Below, piece by piece: positions 34,900 to 43,805 of a stretch of 64,000 nt of DNA. Location of the stretch: positions 1-64,000 of the forward strand of contig JAZSRP010000043.1 of NCBI GenBank assembly GCA_045538555.1, in the 5' to 3' direction. The notes beneath the pieces were generated by a model. The model saw nothing but the letters and a program-made list of their open reading frames with translations. It made no database searches and was not told the DNA's origin. The first letter of the stretch is position 1; each line of letters begins with the position of its first letter. A program made the translations under genes and the position numbers. Source of the stretch: Coliplasma sp045538555 (GTDB lineage Bacteria; Bacillota; Clostridia; Oscillospirales; CAG-382).

Positions 34900-37800
34900 A
34901 TGAAAAATAAATTTATAAGATCATTGGCACTCATTGTCTGCGTCATGATGATTTTTTCATCCCTGACCTGCTTGTCTGCCTTTGCTGACAACAGCGATAC
35001 TTCTTCTGCAACCACATCCGGCACAACGTCCGGTACAACCTCAGGTTCAACATCAGGCTCGACCTCTGGAGATACCTCTGAGGAGGATATCTGGGAGACA
35101 CTGCAGCCCGCATATATGCAGACTGCTTTTACCTCTATTGTAAAAAGAATGGAAGGTAACGACACCATCGCTCCCATGATTTGCTATGCAGTGGTTGAGG
35201 GATATGCATTTTATGGCGATCCTCTCACCGGTGAGATGGTATTTCTCAAGCTCACTGATCCCACTCTTACAAAAGAAGTCATTGAGGAGTCAGGCGTAAT
35301 TCCCGACTACACCGCATATTATTGCACCAATCCCTACAACATTGGCTCTTCAGCCGCAATCGGCAACGAGAGCGGTCAGCAGACTGCCGCATCCGAAAAA
35401 GAAAAGCTCTACTCCCAGCTCATTATCAAATACACTGATAACGACAAGGATACAGAGATGAACTCCTTTACAGATGCCGCTGTACGCAACCAGATAACCG
35501 TCAAGAATATCAGAAACGGTGTCCGTGTTGAGTATACTGTTGGACGTGAAGAGGTCAACTACCTTGTTCCTCGTCTTATCAAAGCCGACAAGCTGTTGGC
35601 TCTGAGAGACCAGATTGCCGCAAACTCGCAGATCGCAAGAGATGCAAGAACGTTTATGGCATTCTATATGCACAAAGACCTTGAGGATCCCAACCTTTCC
35701 GAAAAAGGAAAGGCGGAGATGGAAGCTCAGTATCCCATCACCAAGCAGTTTCCGATCTATGTCTGTGAGCCTCTTATCTCCACACAGGAGCTTTTGAGAC
35801 TTGAACGTCTTGTGGTTCAATATACAACATATGACTATGAAACGCTTGAAGCAGACCACGCTGAGACAGACTATGAATCGTCTGACGAGGTTCCCGCTCT
35901 GTTCAAGCTGGCGCTTGAGTACAAGGTTGACGGAAACGAGATCACAATCCGTTGCAAGTCCGGCAACATCAGATTTGACTCATCTGTTTACAAGCTTTCC
36001 GATATTGTTCTTCTGCCTTATGGCGGTGCAGGAGACTGCAACAACGAGGGTTATCTCTTCTCACCGGACGGCTCCGGCTCGTTGCTCAATTTCTCTGATT
36101 TTTATGAGGAATTCAACAACACCACACCTCTCTACGGTCAGGACTACGCATATCACACCATCAGCGGTGCAAACTACGAGGTTGCAAGACTTCCTGTGTT
36201 TGGTGTCTACCAAAAGGTAGAAAACAACAGCACCGAGATTCAAAAACAGCCCGTGCTTGACGAGCAGGGGCAACCCACCTATGATGAGGAAGGAAATCCC
36301 ATCATGGAGGACGTAGAGGTTTCTGTGCCTCTTGAGATCGCATATCTTGCAGTTGTTGAGACTGGTTCTTCACTGGCAAACATCACCACAAGATATGGCG
36401 GAAATCTCCATATGTACGCCTCTGTGTATACCTCATTTAACCCCAGACCCAAGGACTCATACGTACTTGACGGCGGTATCTCTGCAGGTACTGATGCGAT
36501 GTGGACGGTTGAGTCAAAGAGAAAATACACAGGAGACTATAAGATCCGTCTCTTCATTCTTGATGGTACAGAGGACGGCGACGTAGCTCCCGGAATCGGC
36601 GATGCAGAAAAATCCTATTCTGATATGGCTGCGGCTTATCGTACCTACTTGTTGGAAGAAGGCGTTTTGACAAAGCTTGAAGATACCAAGGAAAATATTC
36701 CTCTTTATCTCGAGACTTTGGGCGCGATCGAGACAACACGTACCGTGCTTGGCGTTCCTGTAACAACAACCGTTGCGATGACTAGGTTTGAAGATACAAA
36801 GAACGTTTTGGAAACTCTCAAAAACGAGGGTGTCACCAACGTCAAAGTCAAACTCACCGGTTGGTACAACGGCGGCATGATTCCTTATGTTCCCACCTCC
36901 ATTGATATTGAGAAATGCATGGGCGGTGAGGAAGGATTTAAAGACCTGCTTGACTATGCAAACCAGAACGGCATCACGATTTTCCCTGATATCGAACTTT
37001 CGCTTGCATTTAGAGACAAGACATTTGACGGATTTGATTCCGGCGACGATCTTTCTCAGACCATCGACGAGCGTTCTGCAATCATGAAAGAGTATGATCC
37101 TATCTGGCAGGGCTATATCAAGACAGGTATCGGTGTAATTTCTCCCAACTTTATGAAAGAACTTTACACCAAAGCATATGAGGATTACGGCACACTGAAC
37201 GTTGGAGCAATTTCTGTTGGTTCTGTTGGCAAATACTTGTCATCTGATTTCAACACAGACAATCCTTTGACTCGTGAGGATTCCAGAGAGCTGATCGCTC
37301 AGCTTATGTCTGCAATAGCTGAAAACAATAATAAAGTTCTTGTTTCCGGCGGTAACGAGTACGTTCTTGAGTACGTAACCGATATTATCGAGCTTCCTCT
37401 TGATGACTCGAGATACAAGCACTCCTATGCAACAGTTCCTTTCATGAGCATGGTGCTTCACGGAACAAAAGAGTATGCAGGAACCGCACTCAACCTTGCA
37501 GGTGATTACAACTATCAGGTTCTCAAGTCCATTGAGTCCGGTGCTGCTCCTTACTTTGTAGTTGCTTCACAGAACACTTCTGAGATGAAGCAGTACACCT
37601 ATTCAATCCTTGCACAGTATTATTCTATCAGATGCAACATCTGGCTGGCTGACATCATCAAAACATACAAAGAGATGAACGAAGCGCTGTGCGATGTTCA
37701 GTCTGAGTCCATCCGCAAGCATGAGCTTCTCACCGCTGACGGAAAGGTTTCCAAGGTTACTTACTCCAACGGCGTTTCGTTCTACATCAACTACCGTATC

Positions 37801-37911
37801 ACTGATTATACCGTAGTCGATAATGGAAACGAATATGTGATTCCTGCTGAAGGATACATCAAACTTGCAGCCGATGGTACGGTTGTATTGAAAGGGGAGG
37901 GAGACAGATGA
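34900..37911 (+). CDS. Secreted DUF5696-family protein
   Basis: 1003 aa. Signal peptide (FIRSLALIVCVMMIFSSLTC, cleavage near SAFA) followed by a Ser/Thr/Gly-rich linker of repeated TSGTTSGSTSG. The middle contains a beta-rich region (about 100-560) and then a segment resembling a TIM barrel glycoside hydrolase (VKVKLTGWYNGGMIPYVPTS, ITIFPDIELSLAF, VGAISVGSVGKYLSSDFN). This matches my memory of the DUF5696 family, found with sugar ABC transporters and suspected to be glycan-active. No catalytic residues are established. ATG at 34900 preferred (AAAGGAG at 34882-34888); an in-frame GTG at 34888 overlaps that site. Its stop overlaps the next permease start by 4 nt. Confidence 0.8.
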   Translation: MKNKFIRSLALIVCVMMIFSSLTCLSAFADNSDTSSATTSGTTSGTTSGSTSGSTSGDTSEEDIWETLQPAYMQTAFTSIVKRMEGNDTIAPMICYAVVEGYAFYGDPLTGEMVFLKLTDPTLTKEVIEESGVIPDYTAYYCTNPYNIGSSAAIGNESGQQTAASEKEKLYSQLIIKYTDNDKDTEMNSFTDAAVRNQITVKNIRNGVRVEYTVGREEVNYLVPRLIKADKLLALRDQIAANSQIARDARTFMAFYMHKDLEDPNLSEKGKAEMEAQYPITKQFPIYVCEPLISTQELLRLERLVVQYTTYDYETLEADHAETDYESSDEVPALFKLALEYKVDGNEITIRCKSGNIRFDSSVYKLSDIVLLPYGGAGDCNNEGYLFSPDGSGSLLNFSDFYEEFNNTTPLYGQDYAYHTISGANYEVARLPVFGVYQKVENNSTEIQKQPVLDEQGQPTYDEEGNPIMEDVEVSVPLEIAYLAVVETGSSLANITTRYGGNLHMYASVYTSFNPRPKDSYVLDGGISAGTDAMWTVESKRKYTGDYKIRLFILDGTEDGDVAPGIGDAEKSYSDMAAAYRTYLLEEGVLTKLEDTKENIPLYLETLGAIETTRTVLGVPVTTTVAMTRFEDTKNVLETLKNEGVTNVKVKLTGWYNGGMIPYVPTSIDIEKCMGGEEGFKDLLDYANQNGITIFPDIELSLAFRDKTFDGFDSGDDLSQTIDERSAIMKEYDPIWQGYIKTGIGVISPNFMKELYTKAYEDYGTLNVGAISVGSVGKYLSSDFNTDNPLTREDSRELIAQLMSAIAENNNKVLVSGGNEYVLEYVTDIIELPLDDSRYKHSYATVPFMSMVLHGTKEYAGTALNLAGDYNYQVLKSIESGAAPYFVVASQNTSEMKQYTYSILAQYYSIRCNIWLADIIKTYKEMNEALCDVQSESIRKHELLTADGKVSKVTYSNGVSFYINYRITDYTVVDNGNEYVIPAEGYIKLAADGTVVLKGEGDR

Positions 37912-38909
37912 CAAACGACATGACCAAAAAAACCAAGGTTTCTTCTCCTTCTGAATCTGCGCCCGTAAAACAAAAGAAGCGCAGATCCAAATCACTTCAA
38001 ACTCAAAAATCCCGTATGGGTTGGGTGTTTATATCACCGTTTTTGATCGGATTTTTCCTGATCTATCTGCCCATGATTGTTGAATCGGTTCAGTTTTCGT
38101 TCAGCAAGGTCATCATTCAGGGCGGCGGCGGATTCAAGCTCGAAAACGTTGGCTGGGAGAACTACTCCTACGCAATACTCAAAGACGTTGACTTTGTAGA
38201 AACACTCATCTCCAGCATTAAGGAATTGTTGTTCAACGTTCCCGCAATCGTTATTTTCTCGTTGTTTATGGCAGTTATGCTCAACCAGAAAATGCGCGGC
38301 AGAGCGATTTTCAGAGCAATATTCTTTATCCCGGTCATTGTTTCTACAGGTATTATTGAGTCGATTGACTTGAGAAACAGCCTTGCTGCAAACATGGAGT
38401 CCATGACTCAGGGCGAGACCGGTATGGACAATACCAGCGCAGGAAACCAGATCATTTCAGCAATGGACGTTGCTGCTTTGTTTGGAAGCATGAGGGTCGG
38501 CGGTCAGCTTGTTGGCTACGTTACTACTATTGTCAATGATGTGTACGATATCGTCAACAAGTCCGGTGTACAGATGCTTATATTCCTTGCAGGTCTTCAG
38601 TCCATTTCTCCTGCAATCTATGAGTCCTGCTATATTGACGGCGCTTCCGCATGGGAGACTTTCTGGAAAATCACATTCCCGATGATCAGCCCCATGATAC
38701 TTGTAAATGCTGTCTATACGGTCATTGACTCGTTCACGTCACAGTCCAATCAGGTTATGACCTATATTTCTGCGGTCTATAACTCACAGAACGGTACTGT
38801 CAGAGCAACGGCGATGTCCTGGATGTACTTCCTGCTCGTCGTAGCAATTCTGGCTCTGGTGGCAGGTTTGCTGAGTGCATACGTCTTCTATCAGAGACGC
38901 GATACTTGA
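37908..38909 (+). CDS. ABC sugar transporter permease, MalF/UgpA type (pair 2)
   Basis: 333 aa, six helices, with a basic cytoplasmic N-terminus (VKQKKRRSKSLQTQKSRMGW) and an enlarged external loop of about 60 residues (around 160-220). EAA loop: ESCYIDGASAWETFWKITFP. ATGA overlap with the DUF5696 gene. It belongs to a different subfamily from the pair 1 MalF-type subunit, so this is not a simple recent duplication. Confidence 0.92.
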   Translation: MTNDMTKKTKVSSPSESAPVKQKKRRSKSLQTQKSRMGWVFISPFLIGFFLIYLPMIVESVQFSFSKVIIQGGGGFKLENVGWENYSYAILKDVDFVETLISSIKELLFNVPAIVIFSLFMAVMLNQKMRGRAIFRAIFFIPVIVSTGIIESIDLRNSLAANMESMTQGETGMDNTSAGNQIISAMDVAALFGSMRVGGQLVGYVTTIVNDVYDIVNKSGVQMLIFLAGLQSISPAIYESCYIDGASAWETFWKITFPMISPMILVNAVYTVIDSFTSQSNQVMTYISAVYNSQNGTVRATAMSWMYFLLVVAILALVAGLLSAYVFYQRRDT

Positions 38910-38928
38910 GAAAGGAGGAACAGCTTTT

Positions 38929-40005
38929 ATGGATACTTCCACAATGACAAAGCAAGAGTTGAAGGAATACCAAAAACAACTCAAGCGCGAAGAAGCCATC
39001 CGCAAGATCAAGATGCAGGAAAAGACTCCGTTTTGGATGAGACTGAAGTACAAGTATCTCACTTTCTACTTCCTGAAAAAATTGGCCTGGTCCCTGTTTA
39101 GATTCATCCTTTTGGTTGGTATTTCTTACGTTATCCTGTTCCCCTATATCTCCAAAATCGCCGGTTCGTTCATGAGCCGTGAGGATTTTACGGACGTTAC
39201 CGTAAAGCTTATTGCAAAATATCCTACTCTCGATACATACAAAGCAGTTATTACCGATAACCAGTATTTCAAAGCACTTTTCAACACGTCTGTGCTTTCT
39301 GTGCTTTGCGGTGTATCACAGATGCTGATTTGTTCTATCGTTGGTTATGGTTTTGCAAAATTCAAGTTCAGATTCAAAAAACTCTTGTTCCTGTGCGTCA
39401 TTTTTACAATGATTGTTCCCCATGAGACCATCCAGCTGTCAATGTTCATGAAATTTAGATATTTTGACATCTGGGGTATCTACGGATTTATCGCCAAGAA
39501 CATTTTTGGATCCACCGAAGCCACTCCCGCTATTTGTAATATGCTCAACTCCTATTGGCCGTTTATGGTTTTGTCAATCACCGGTCTTGCATTCAAAAAC
39601 GGGTTGTACATTTACATCATGCGTCAGTACTTCAACGGTGTACCCGATGAGCTTGAGGAAGCAGCGTACGTTGATGGCGCAGGCGTTATCAAGACTTTTG
39701 TGAGAATTATTCTTCCGATGTCAGTTCCCATGCTTGTTACCATCTTTATGTTTGCGTTCTCTTGGCAGTGGTCCGACACCTTCTACACCGGCCTCTTCTT
39801 TACAACCACCAAGGGCAGAGTACTGCTTCCTGATATTGTAAAGATTCCCGCTTCACTGGATACTGACTATGTAGCACAGACAGCATATGAAGCAGCTATC
39901 AGAAATACCTGCGGATTGCTTATACTTGCTCCGTTAGTTATCATCTATATGTTTGCTCAGCGTACTCTGATCGAAGGCGTAGAGCGCAGCGGTCTGACCG
40001 GCTGA
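38929..40005 (+). CDS. ABC sugar transporter permease, MalG/UgpE type (pair 2)
   Basis: 358 aa with six helices and a long charged cytoplasmic N-terminus of about 50 residues (MTKQELKEYQKQLKREEAIR). EAA loop: EAAYVDGAGVIKTFVRIILP. ATG at 38929 follows AAAGGAGG by 10 nt; an earlier in-frame start would overlap the preceding gene. Last gene of the operon, followed by a strong terminator. Confidence 0.93.
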   Translation: MDTSTMTKQELKEYQKQLKREEAIRKIKMQEKTPFWMRLKYKYLTFYFLKKLAWSLFRFILLVGISYVILFPYISKIAGSFMSREDFTDVTVKLIAKYPTLDTYKAVITDNQYFKALFNTSVLSVLCGVSQMLICSIVGYGFAKFKFRFKKLLFLCVIFTMIVPHETIQLSMFMKFRYFDIWGIYGFIAKNIFGSTEATPAICNMLNSYWPFMVLSITGLAFKNGLYIYIMRQYFNGVPDELEEAAYVDGAGVIKTFVRIILPMSVPMLVTIFMFAFSWQWSDTFYTGLFFTTTKGRVLLPDIVKIPASLDTDYVAQTAYEAAIRNTCGLLILAPLVIIYMFAQRTLIEGVERSGLTG

Positions 40006-40023
40006 TACCGTTTTTGCATGAAT

Positions 40024-40061
40024 ATGCCCGTACACCTGATGGTGTACGGGCATGTTTTTTT
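40024..40061 (+). terminator. Intrinsic terminator of the sugar-uptake operon
   Basis: 13-bp perfect stem ATGCCCGTACACC-tgat-GGTGTACGGGCAT followed by G and seven T, 18 nt after the last stop. Confidence 0.95.
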
Positions 40062-40130
40062 GGTACGTACTGCAATTAAAATCAACAAAAATCAAAGCTC
40101 TTTATTGGTGAAAATGAATCGCAAAAGGTG

Positions 40131-40159
40131 TTGAAAAAATGCGGAAACTATGATAAAAT
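40131..40159 (+). promoter_or_regulatory. Sigma-A promoter of the HAD hydrolase gene
   Basis: TTGAAA (40131-40136), 17 nt, TAAAAT (40154-40159), 17 nt before the ATG at 40177, giving a very short leader. Confidence 0.65.
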
Positions 40160-40176
40160 AAACAATTGGTGATAGT

Positions 40177-40821
40177 ATGTATTTTGAAAATGTTTTCTTT
40201 GATTGGAACGGAACTCTGTATGACGATGCAATGGCCTCTGTCCTGGCGGTAAACCATATGCTGCGCGACCGTGACAGATTGCCAATTACCCTTGAAAACT
40301 ACAGGGAAATGATAGAAATCCCAATCGAAAATTTTTATAAAAAAGTGTTGGATATGTCCCTCGAGAATATGGACGATCTGTCAGTAGAATTCAACACGTT
40401 ATATAAAAAAAATCTGCCCGATTGTCCGGTAGCGCCAAATGTTAAGCAAACCTTGGAGACCCTGTCACAGATGGGTGTACATATGTATATATTTTCATCA
40501 AGTGCATGCGACATCATTTTGCCTCACCTGAAAAAATGGGGTATGGAAAAATATTTCTGTACCGTGCTGGGTGCTTCGGATTGCTATGTTACAAGCAAAA
40601 CAGAGCGCACTGCAAAGTATATTTTTGAAAATAATATTGATCCGCAAAAAACACTTTTTGTAGGTGATATGGTTCACGACAGAGAGGTTGCACAGCATGT
40701 TGGTTCTGAATGTTTGCTGGTATCCTACGGGCACCAATCGGAGTCAGCGTTGAAAGAAACCGGAATGCCTGTGATAAGCGATATTTCTTGCCTTTCCCAT
40801 ATTGTAAAAAACGGTTTTTGA
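40177..40821 (+). CDS. HAD-superfamily hydrolase with DWNGT motif I
   Basis: 214 aa. Motif I reads FFDWNGTLYDD: D9 is the nucleophile and the usual second Asp (general acid) is N11. A helical cap follows (about 15-85). Motif II is the Ser run in YIFSSSACD, motif III the Lys near TSKTER, and motif IV VGDMVHD binds magnesium. Probably a small-molecule phosphatase such as a phosphoglycolate phosphatase relative; the substrate cannot be told. The Asn variant is seen in a known HAD subgroup. Starts a short operon with the DUF1846 gene 32 nt downstream. Confidence 0.85.
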   Translation: MYFENVFFDWNGTLYDDAMASVLAVNHMLRDRDRLPITLENYREMIEIPIENFYKKVLDMSLENMDDLSVEFNTLYKKNLPDCPVAPNVKQTLETLSQMGVHMYIFSSSACDIILPHLKKWGMEKYFCTVLGASDCYVTSKTERTAKYIFENNIDPQKTLFVGDMVHDREVAQHVGSECLLVSYGHQSESALKETGMPVISDISCLSHIVKNGF

Positions 40822-40853
40822 TACATAGATTATAATTTCTTTGGAGTATGAAT

Positions 40854-42314
40854 ATGAAACGAATCGGTTTTGATTGTGATAAATACGTTGAGCTACAAAC
40901 CAAGCATATCCGTGAACGGATCGATCAGTTTGGCGGAAAGCTATTTGATGATTTTCATGCCGCACGAGTACTTCCCGGTTTTAAGCCAAGTATAAAGATC
41001 GATATGCTCAGCGAGCTCAAGGACGTTGCAGAGATCGTAATCACCATCAATGCAAATGATATCGAAAAAAACAAGGTTCGCGGTGATCTTGGTATAACAT
41101 ATGATCAAGAGGTTTTGCGCCTCATTGATGCATTTCGTGCCTGCGGACTATATGTTGGGAGCGTTGTGCTTGCACAGTATAATTCACAACCGGCCGCAAA
41201 AGCGTTTCAGCAACGTCTTGAAAAGCTTGGTGTAACAACATATAAGCACTATACTATCGAAGGATATCCTTCAAATATAAAGCTCATTGTCAGCGAACAA
41301 GGGTATGGCAAAAACGAGTATATTCACACTACCAGAAAACTAATTGTCGTTACTGCGCCCGGCCCCGGGAGCGGAAAAATGGCAACCTGTCTCTCGCAGC
41401 TCTATCATGAGCATGAAATGGGTGTTAAAGCAGGTTATGCAAAATTTGAGACTTTTCCTATCTGGAATATTCCTCTGAAGCATCCTGTTAACGTCGCTTA
41501 CGAGGCTGCTACTGCCGACCTTGACGACAACAACGTTATTGATCCTTTCCATCTTGAAGCATACGGCGTACAGACAGTCAACTATAACCGCGACGTAGAG
41601 ATATATCCTGTTTTAAATGCGATATTCGAACGTATATATGGTTATTCTCCTTATAAATCGCCTACTGATATGGGCGTAAATATGGTTGGACAAGCCATTA
41701 TTGACGATGACGCCTGCCGTGAAGCAGGAAAGCAGGAAATTATACGGAGATACTATGAGGCGCTTTGTCAGCAGAGAAAGGGAATGGGCAGGGATGAGAC
41801 CGTTTACAAAATCGAACTGCTTATGAACAGATTGGGTCTTTCCATTGAAGATCGCGCAGTTGCTGTTGCTGCTGTCAAAAAAGCACAAGAAACGGGTGCT
41901 CCGGCAGCAGCGCTTCAGCTTCACGACGGCAGGATTATTACAGGTAGAACAAGCTCTCTCCTTGGCGCTTCCAGTGCAATGCTTCTCAATGCGCTAAAAA
42001 CTCTTGCAGGAATTGATGATTCAATCTGCCTCATTTCTCCTTCTGTTATAGAACCTATCCAGGATCTAAAAATAAAGCATCTTCGCAACAGGAACCCCAG
42101 ACTGCATACTGATGAGGTTTTGATAGCGCTCTCTGTATGTGCAGTTACTGACAAAAATGCCCGCAATGCGCTTGATCAGCTGGAGAATCTGTCTTGCTGT
42201 GAGATGCATTCCTCTGTTCTGCTGTCGCAGGTAGATGAAAAACTGATACATCGACTTGGCATCAACCTTACAAGTGAACCGGTTTATCAAACAAAAAAGC
42301 TTTATCATGCATAG
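40854..42314 (+). CDS. DUF1846-family protein
   Basis: 486 aa, matching the DUF1846 family of mainly Firmicutes, whose biochemical role is not established to my knowledge. Notable segments are FDDFHAARVLPGFKP, a Gly-rich P-loop-like APGPGSGKMATCLSQ (near residue 165), HPVNVAYEAATADLDDNNVIDP and SPTDMGVNMVGQAI. It probably binds a nucleotide in the cytoplasm. The ATG at 40854 has GGAG 7 nt upstream; the ATG two codons earlier is too close to it. Cotranscribed with the HAD hydrolase. Confidence 0.88.
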   Translation: MKRIGFDCDKYVELQTKHIRERIDQFGGKLFDDFHAARVLPGFKPSIKIDMLSELKDVAEIVITINANDIEKNKVRGDLGITYDQEVLRLIDAFRACGLYVGSVVLAQYNSQPAAKAFQQRLEKLGVTTYKHYTIEGYPSNIKLIVSEQGYGKNEYIHTTRKLIVVTAPGPGSGKMATCLSQLYHEHEMGVKAGYAKFETFPIWNIPLKHPVNVAYEAATADLDDNNVIDPFHLEAYGVQTVNYNRDVEIYPVLNAIFERIYGYSPYKSPTDMGVNMVGQAIIDDDACREAGKQEIIRRYYEALCQQRKGMGRDETVYKIELLMNRLGLSIEDRAVAVAAVKKAQETGAPAAALQLHDGRIITGRTSSLLGASSAMLLNALKTLAGIDDSICLISPSVIEPIQDLKIKHLRNRNPRLHTDEVLIALSVCAVTDKNARNALDQLENLSCCEMHSSVLLSQVDEKLIHRLGINLTSEPVYQTKKLYHA

Positions 42315-42367
42315 CTATATCTTGCATAATATAAATCCCCCCCTCGCATCGAGGTGAAACGTATAAT

Positions 42368-43780
42368 ATGTTTTTAAAATTTTTTACTGCAGCAGGTATG
42401 TCAAAAAGAATCAAACCACTTGGCGAGCTTCCTGATACTCGACAGTTGTACGGAGGGTTTATCAAGGTTGCGTGGCCGGCAATTGTTGAATCTGTGTTGA
42501 TGAGCTTGGTAAATCTCATTGACACAAAAATGGTTTCGGTTTTGGGATCAAGTGCTGTGGCAGCAGTGGGGCTTACCACACAGCCGAGAATGATATTTTT
42601 TGCTGTATTTTTTGCGATGAACATTGCGGTTACAGCAATTGTGTCTCGGCGAAAAGGTCAAAACGACCGTGATGGTGCCAATGAGTCTTTGGGTCAAGCA
42701 ATTTCACTTGTATCTGTACTTGCTGTATTTTTGTGCGGAGCCGCAATTGTTTCTGCGGAGCCGTTGCTATTGTTTGCAGGTGCAAAAGAAGACACTATTG
42801 CTGATTCGATGATATATTTTAGGATCACAATGTTTGGCCTTGTGTTCACGTCGATCGGAATGATCATCAACGCAGCACAGCGCGGATGCGGAAACACAAA
42901 GATATCAATGCGGACAAATATTGTTGCCAATATTACCAATATATGTCTCAATTACTGTCTGATCAGTGGTCATTTGTATTTTCCTGCTCTTGGTGTAAAA
43001 GGTGCAGCCATTGCAACGGTTGTTGGAAATTTTGCATCGTTTTGCATGAGCTTGTGGTCATTGCATAACAAAAACGGCTTTTTAAGATTTAATTTCAAGT
43101 ATCTTTTCCGATGGAAAAAATCATTGCTTTCAACGATTATAAAAATATCGATGGGAGCAGGAACAGAACAGATATTTATGCGTGTAGGATTCTTTGCATA
43201 TGCAAAAATGGTTGCTGAGCTTGGTACAGCTGAGTTTGCAACCCACACGATATGCATGAATATCATTACAATTTCATTCGCATGCGGTGACGGACTCAGC
43301 ATGGCAGCTTCTTCACTGGTTGGTCAAAATCTCGGTAAACGAAGACCGGATATTTCAACTCTGTTTGGAAAAACAGGACAAAGAATCGGTTTGTTCTTTT
43401 CGGGACTGCTGGTGTTGATATTTGTGTTTGCCGGAAAATTCATGGTCTCGATGTTCACTGATATCGGTGACGTAAACTATGAGTATATTATATATGCAGG
43501 CACACTGATCATGTACCTTATGGCAATCGTTACACCGGCGCAGATATCGCAAGTTATATACAATGGTGTTTTGCGTGGCGCAGGAGATACAAAATACGTT
43601 GCAATCACGTCAGCGGTTACCATTGCTTTTGTTCGTCCGGTGCTGACATATATTATGTGCTTCCCATTGGGATGGGGATTGTACGGTGCTTGGATAAGCT
43701 TGGTAGTAGATCAGTATTTGAGACTATTGTTTTCCGTAAAACGCTTTGCAAACGGAAGATGGAGCAAAATAGAGATTTGA
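42368..43780 (+). CDS. MATE-family multidrug/metabolite efflux transporter
   Basis: 470 aa, twelve membrane helices in two six-helix halves. Family features: VAWPAIVESVLMSLVNLIDT near the start, AVAAVGLTTQPRMI, a second-half copy beginning IIKISMGAGTEQIFMRVG, and GVLRGAGDTKYVA. Uses a sodium or proton gradient to expel small cations or drugs; the substrate is not predictable. A GAGGTG site lies 12 nt before the ATG. Ends 25 nt before the M32 peptidase gene. Confidence 0.93.
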   Translation: MFLKFFTAAGMSKRIKPLGELPDTRQLYGGFIKVAWPAIVESVLMSLVNLIDTKMVSVLGSSAVAAVGLTTQPRMIFFAVFFAMNIAVTAIVSRRKGQNDRDGANESLGQAISLVSVLAVFLCGAAIVSAEPLLLFAGAKEDTIADSMIYFRITMFGLVFTSIGMIINAAQRGCGNTKISMRTNIVANITNICLNYCLISGHLYFPALGVKGAAIATVVGNFASFCMSLWSLHNKNGFLRFNFKYLFRWKKSLLSTIIKISMGAGTEQIFMRVGFFAYAKMVAELGTAEFATHTICMNIITISFACGDGLSMAASSLVGQNLGKRRPDISTLFGKTGQRIGLFFSGLLVLIFVFAGKFMVSMFTDIGDVNYEYIIYAGTLIMYLMAIVTPAQISQVIYNGVLRGAGDTKYVAITSAVTIAFVRPVLTYIMCFPLGWGLYGAWISLVVDQYLRLLFSVKRFANGRWSKIEI

Positions 43781-43805
43781 TAAAATGTTTTGGAGGAATA
43801 GGGAA

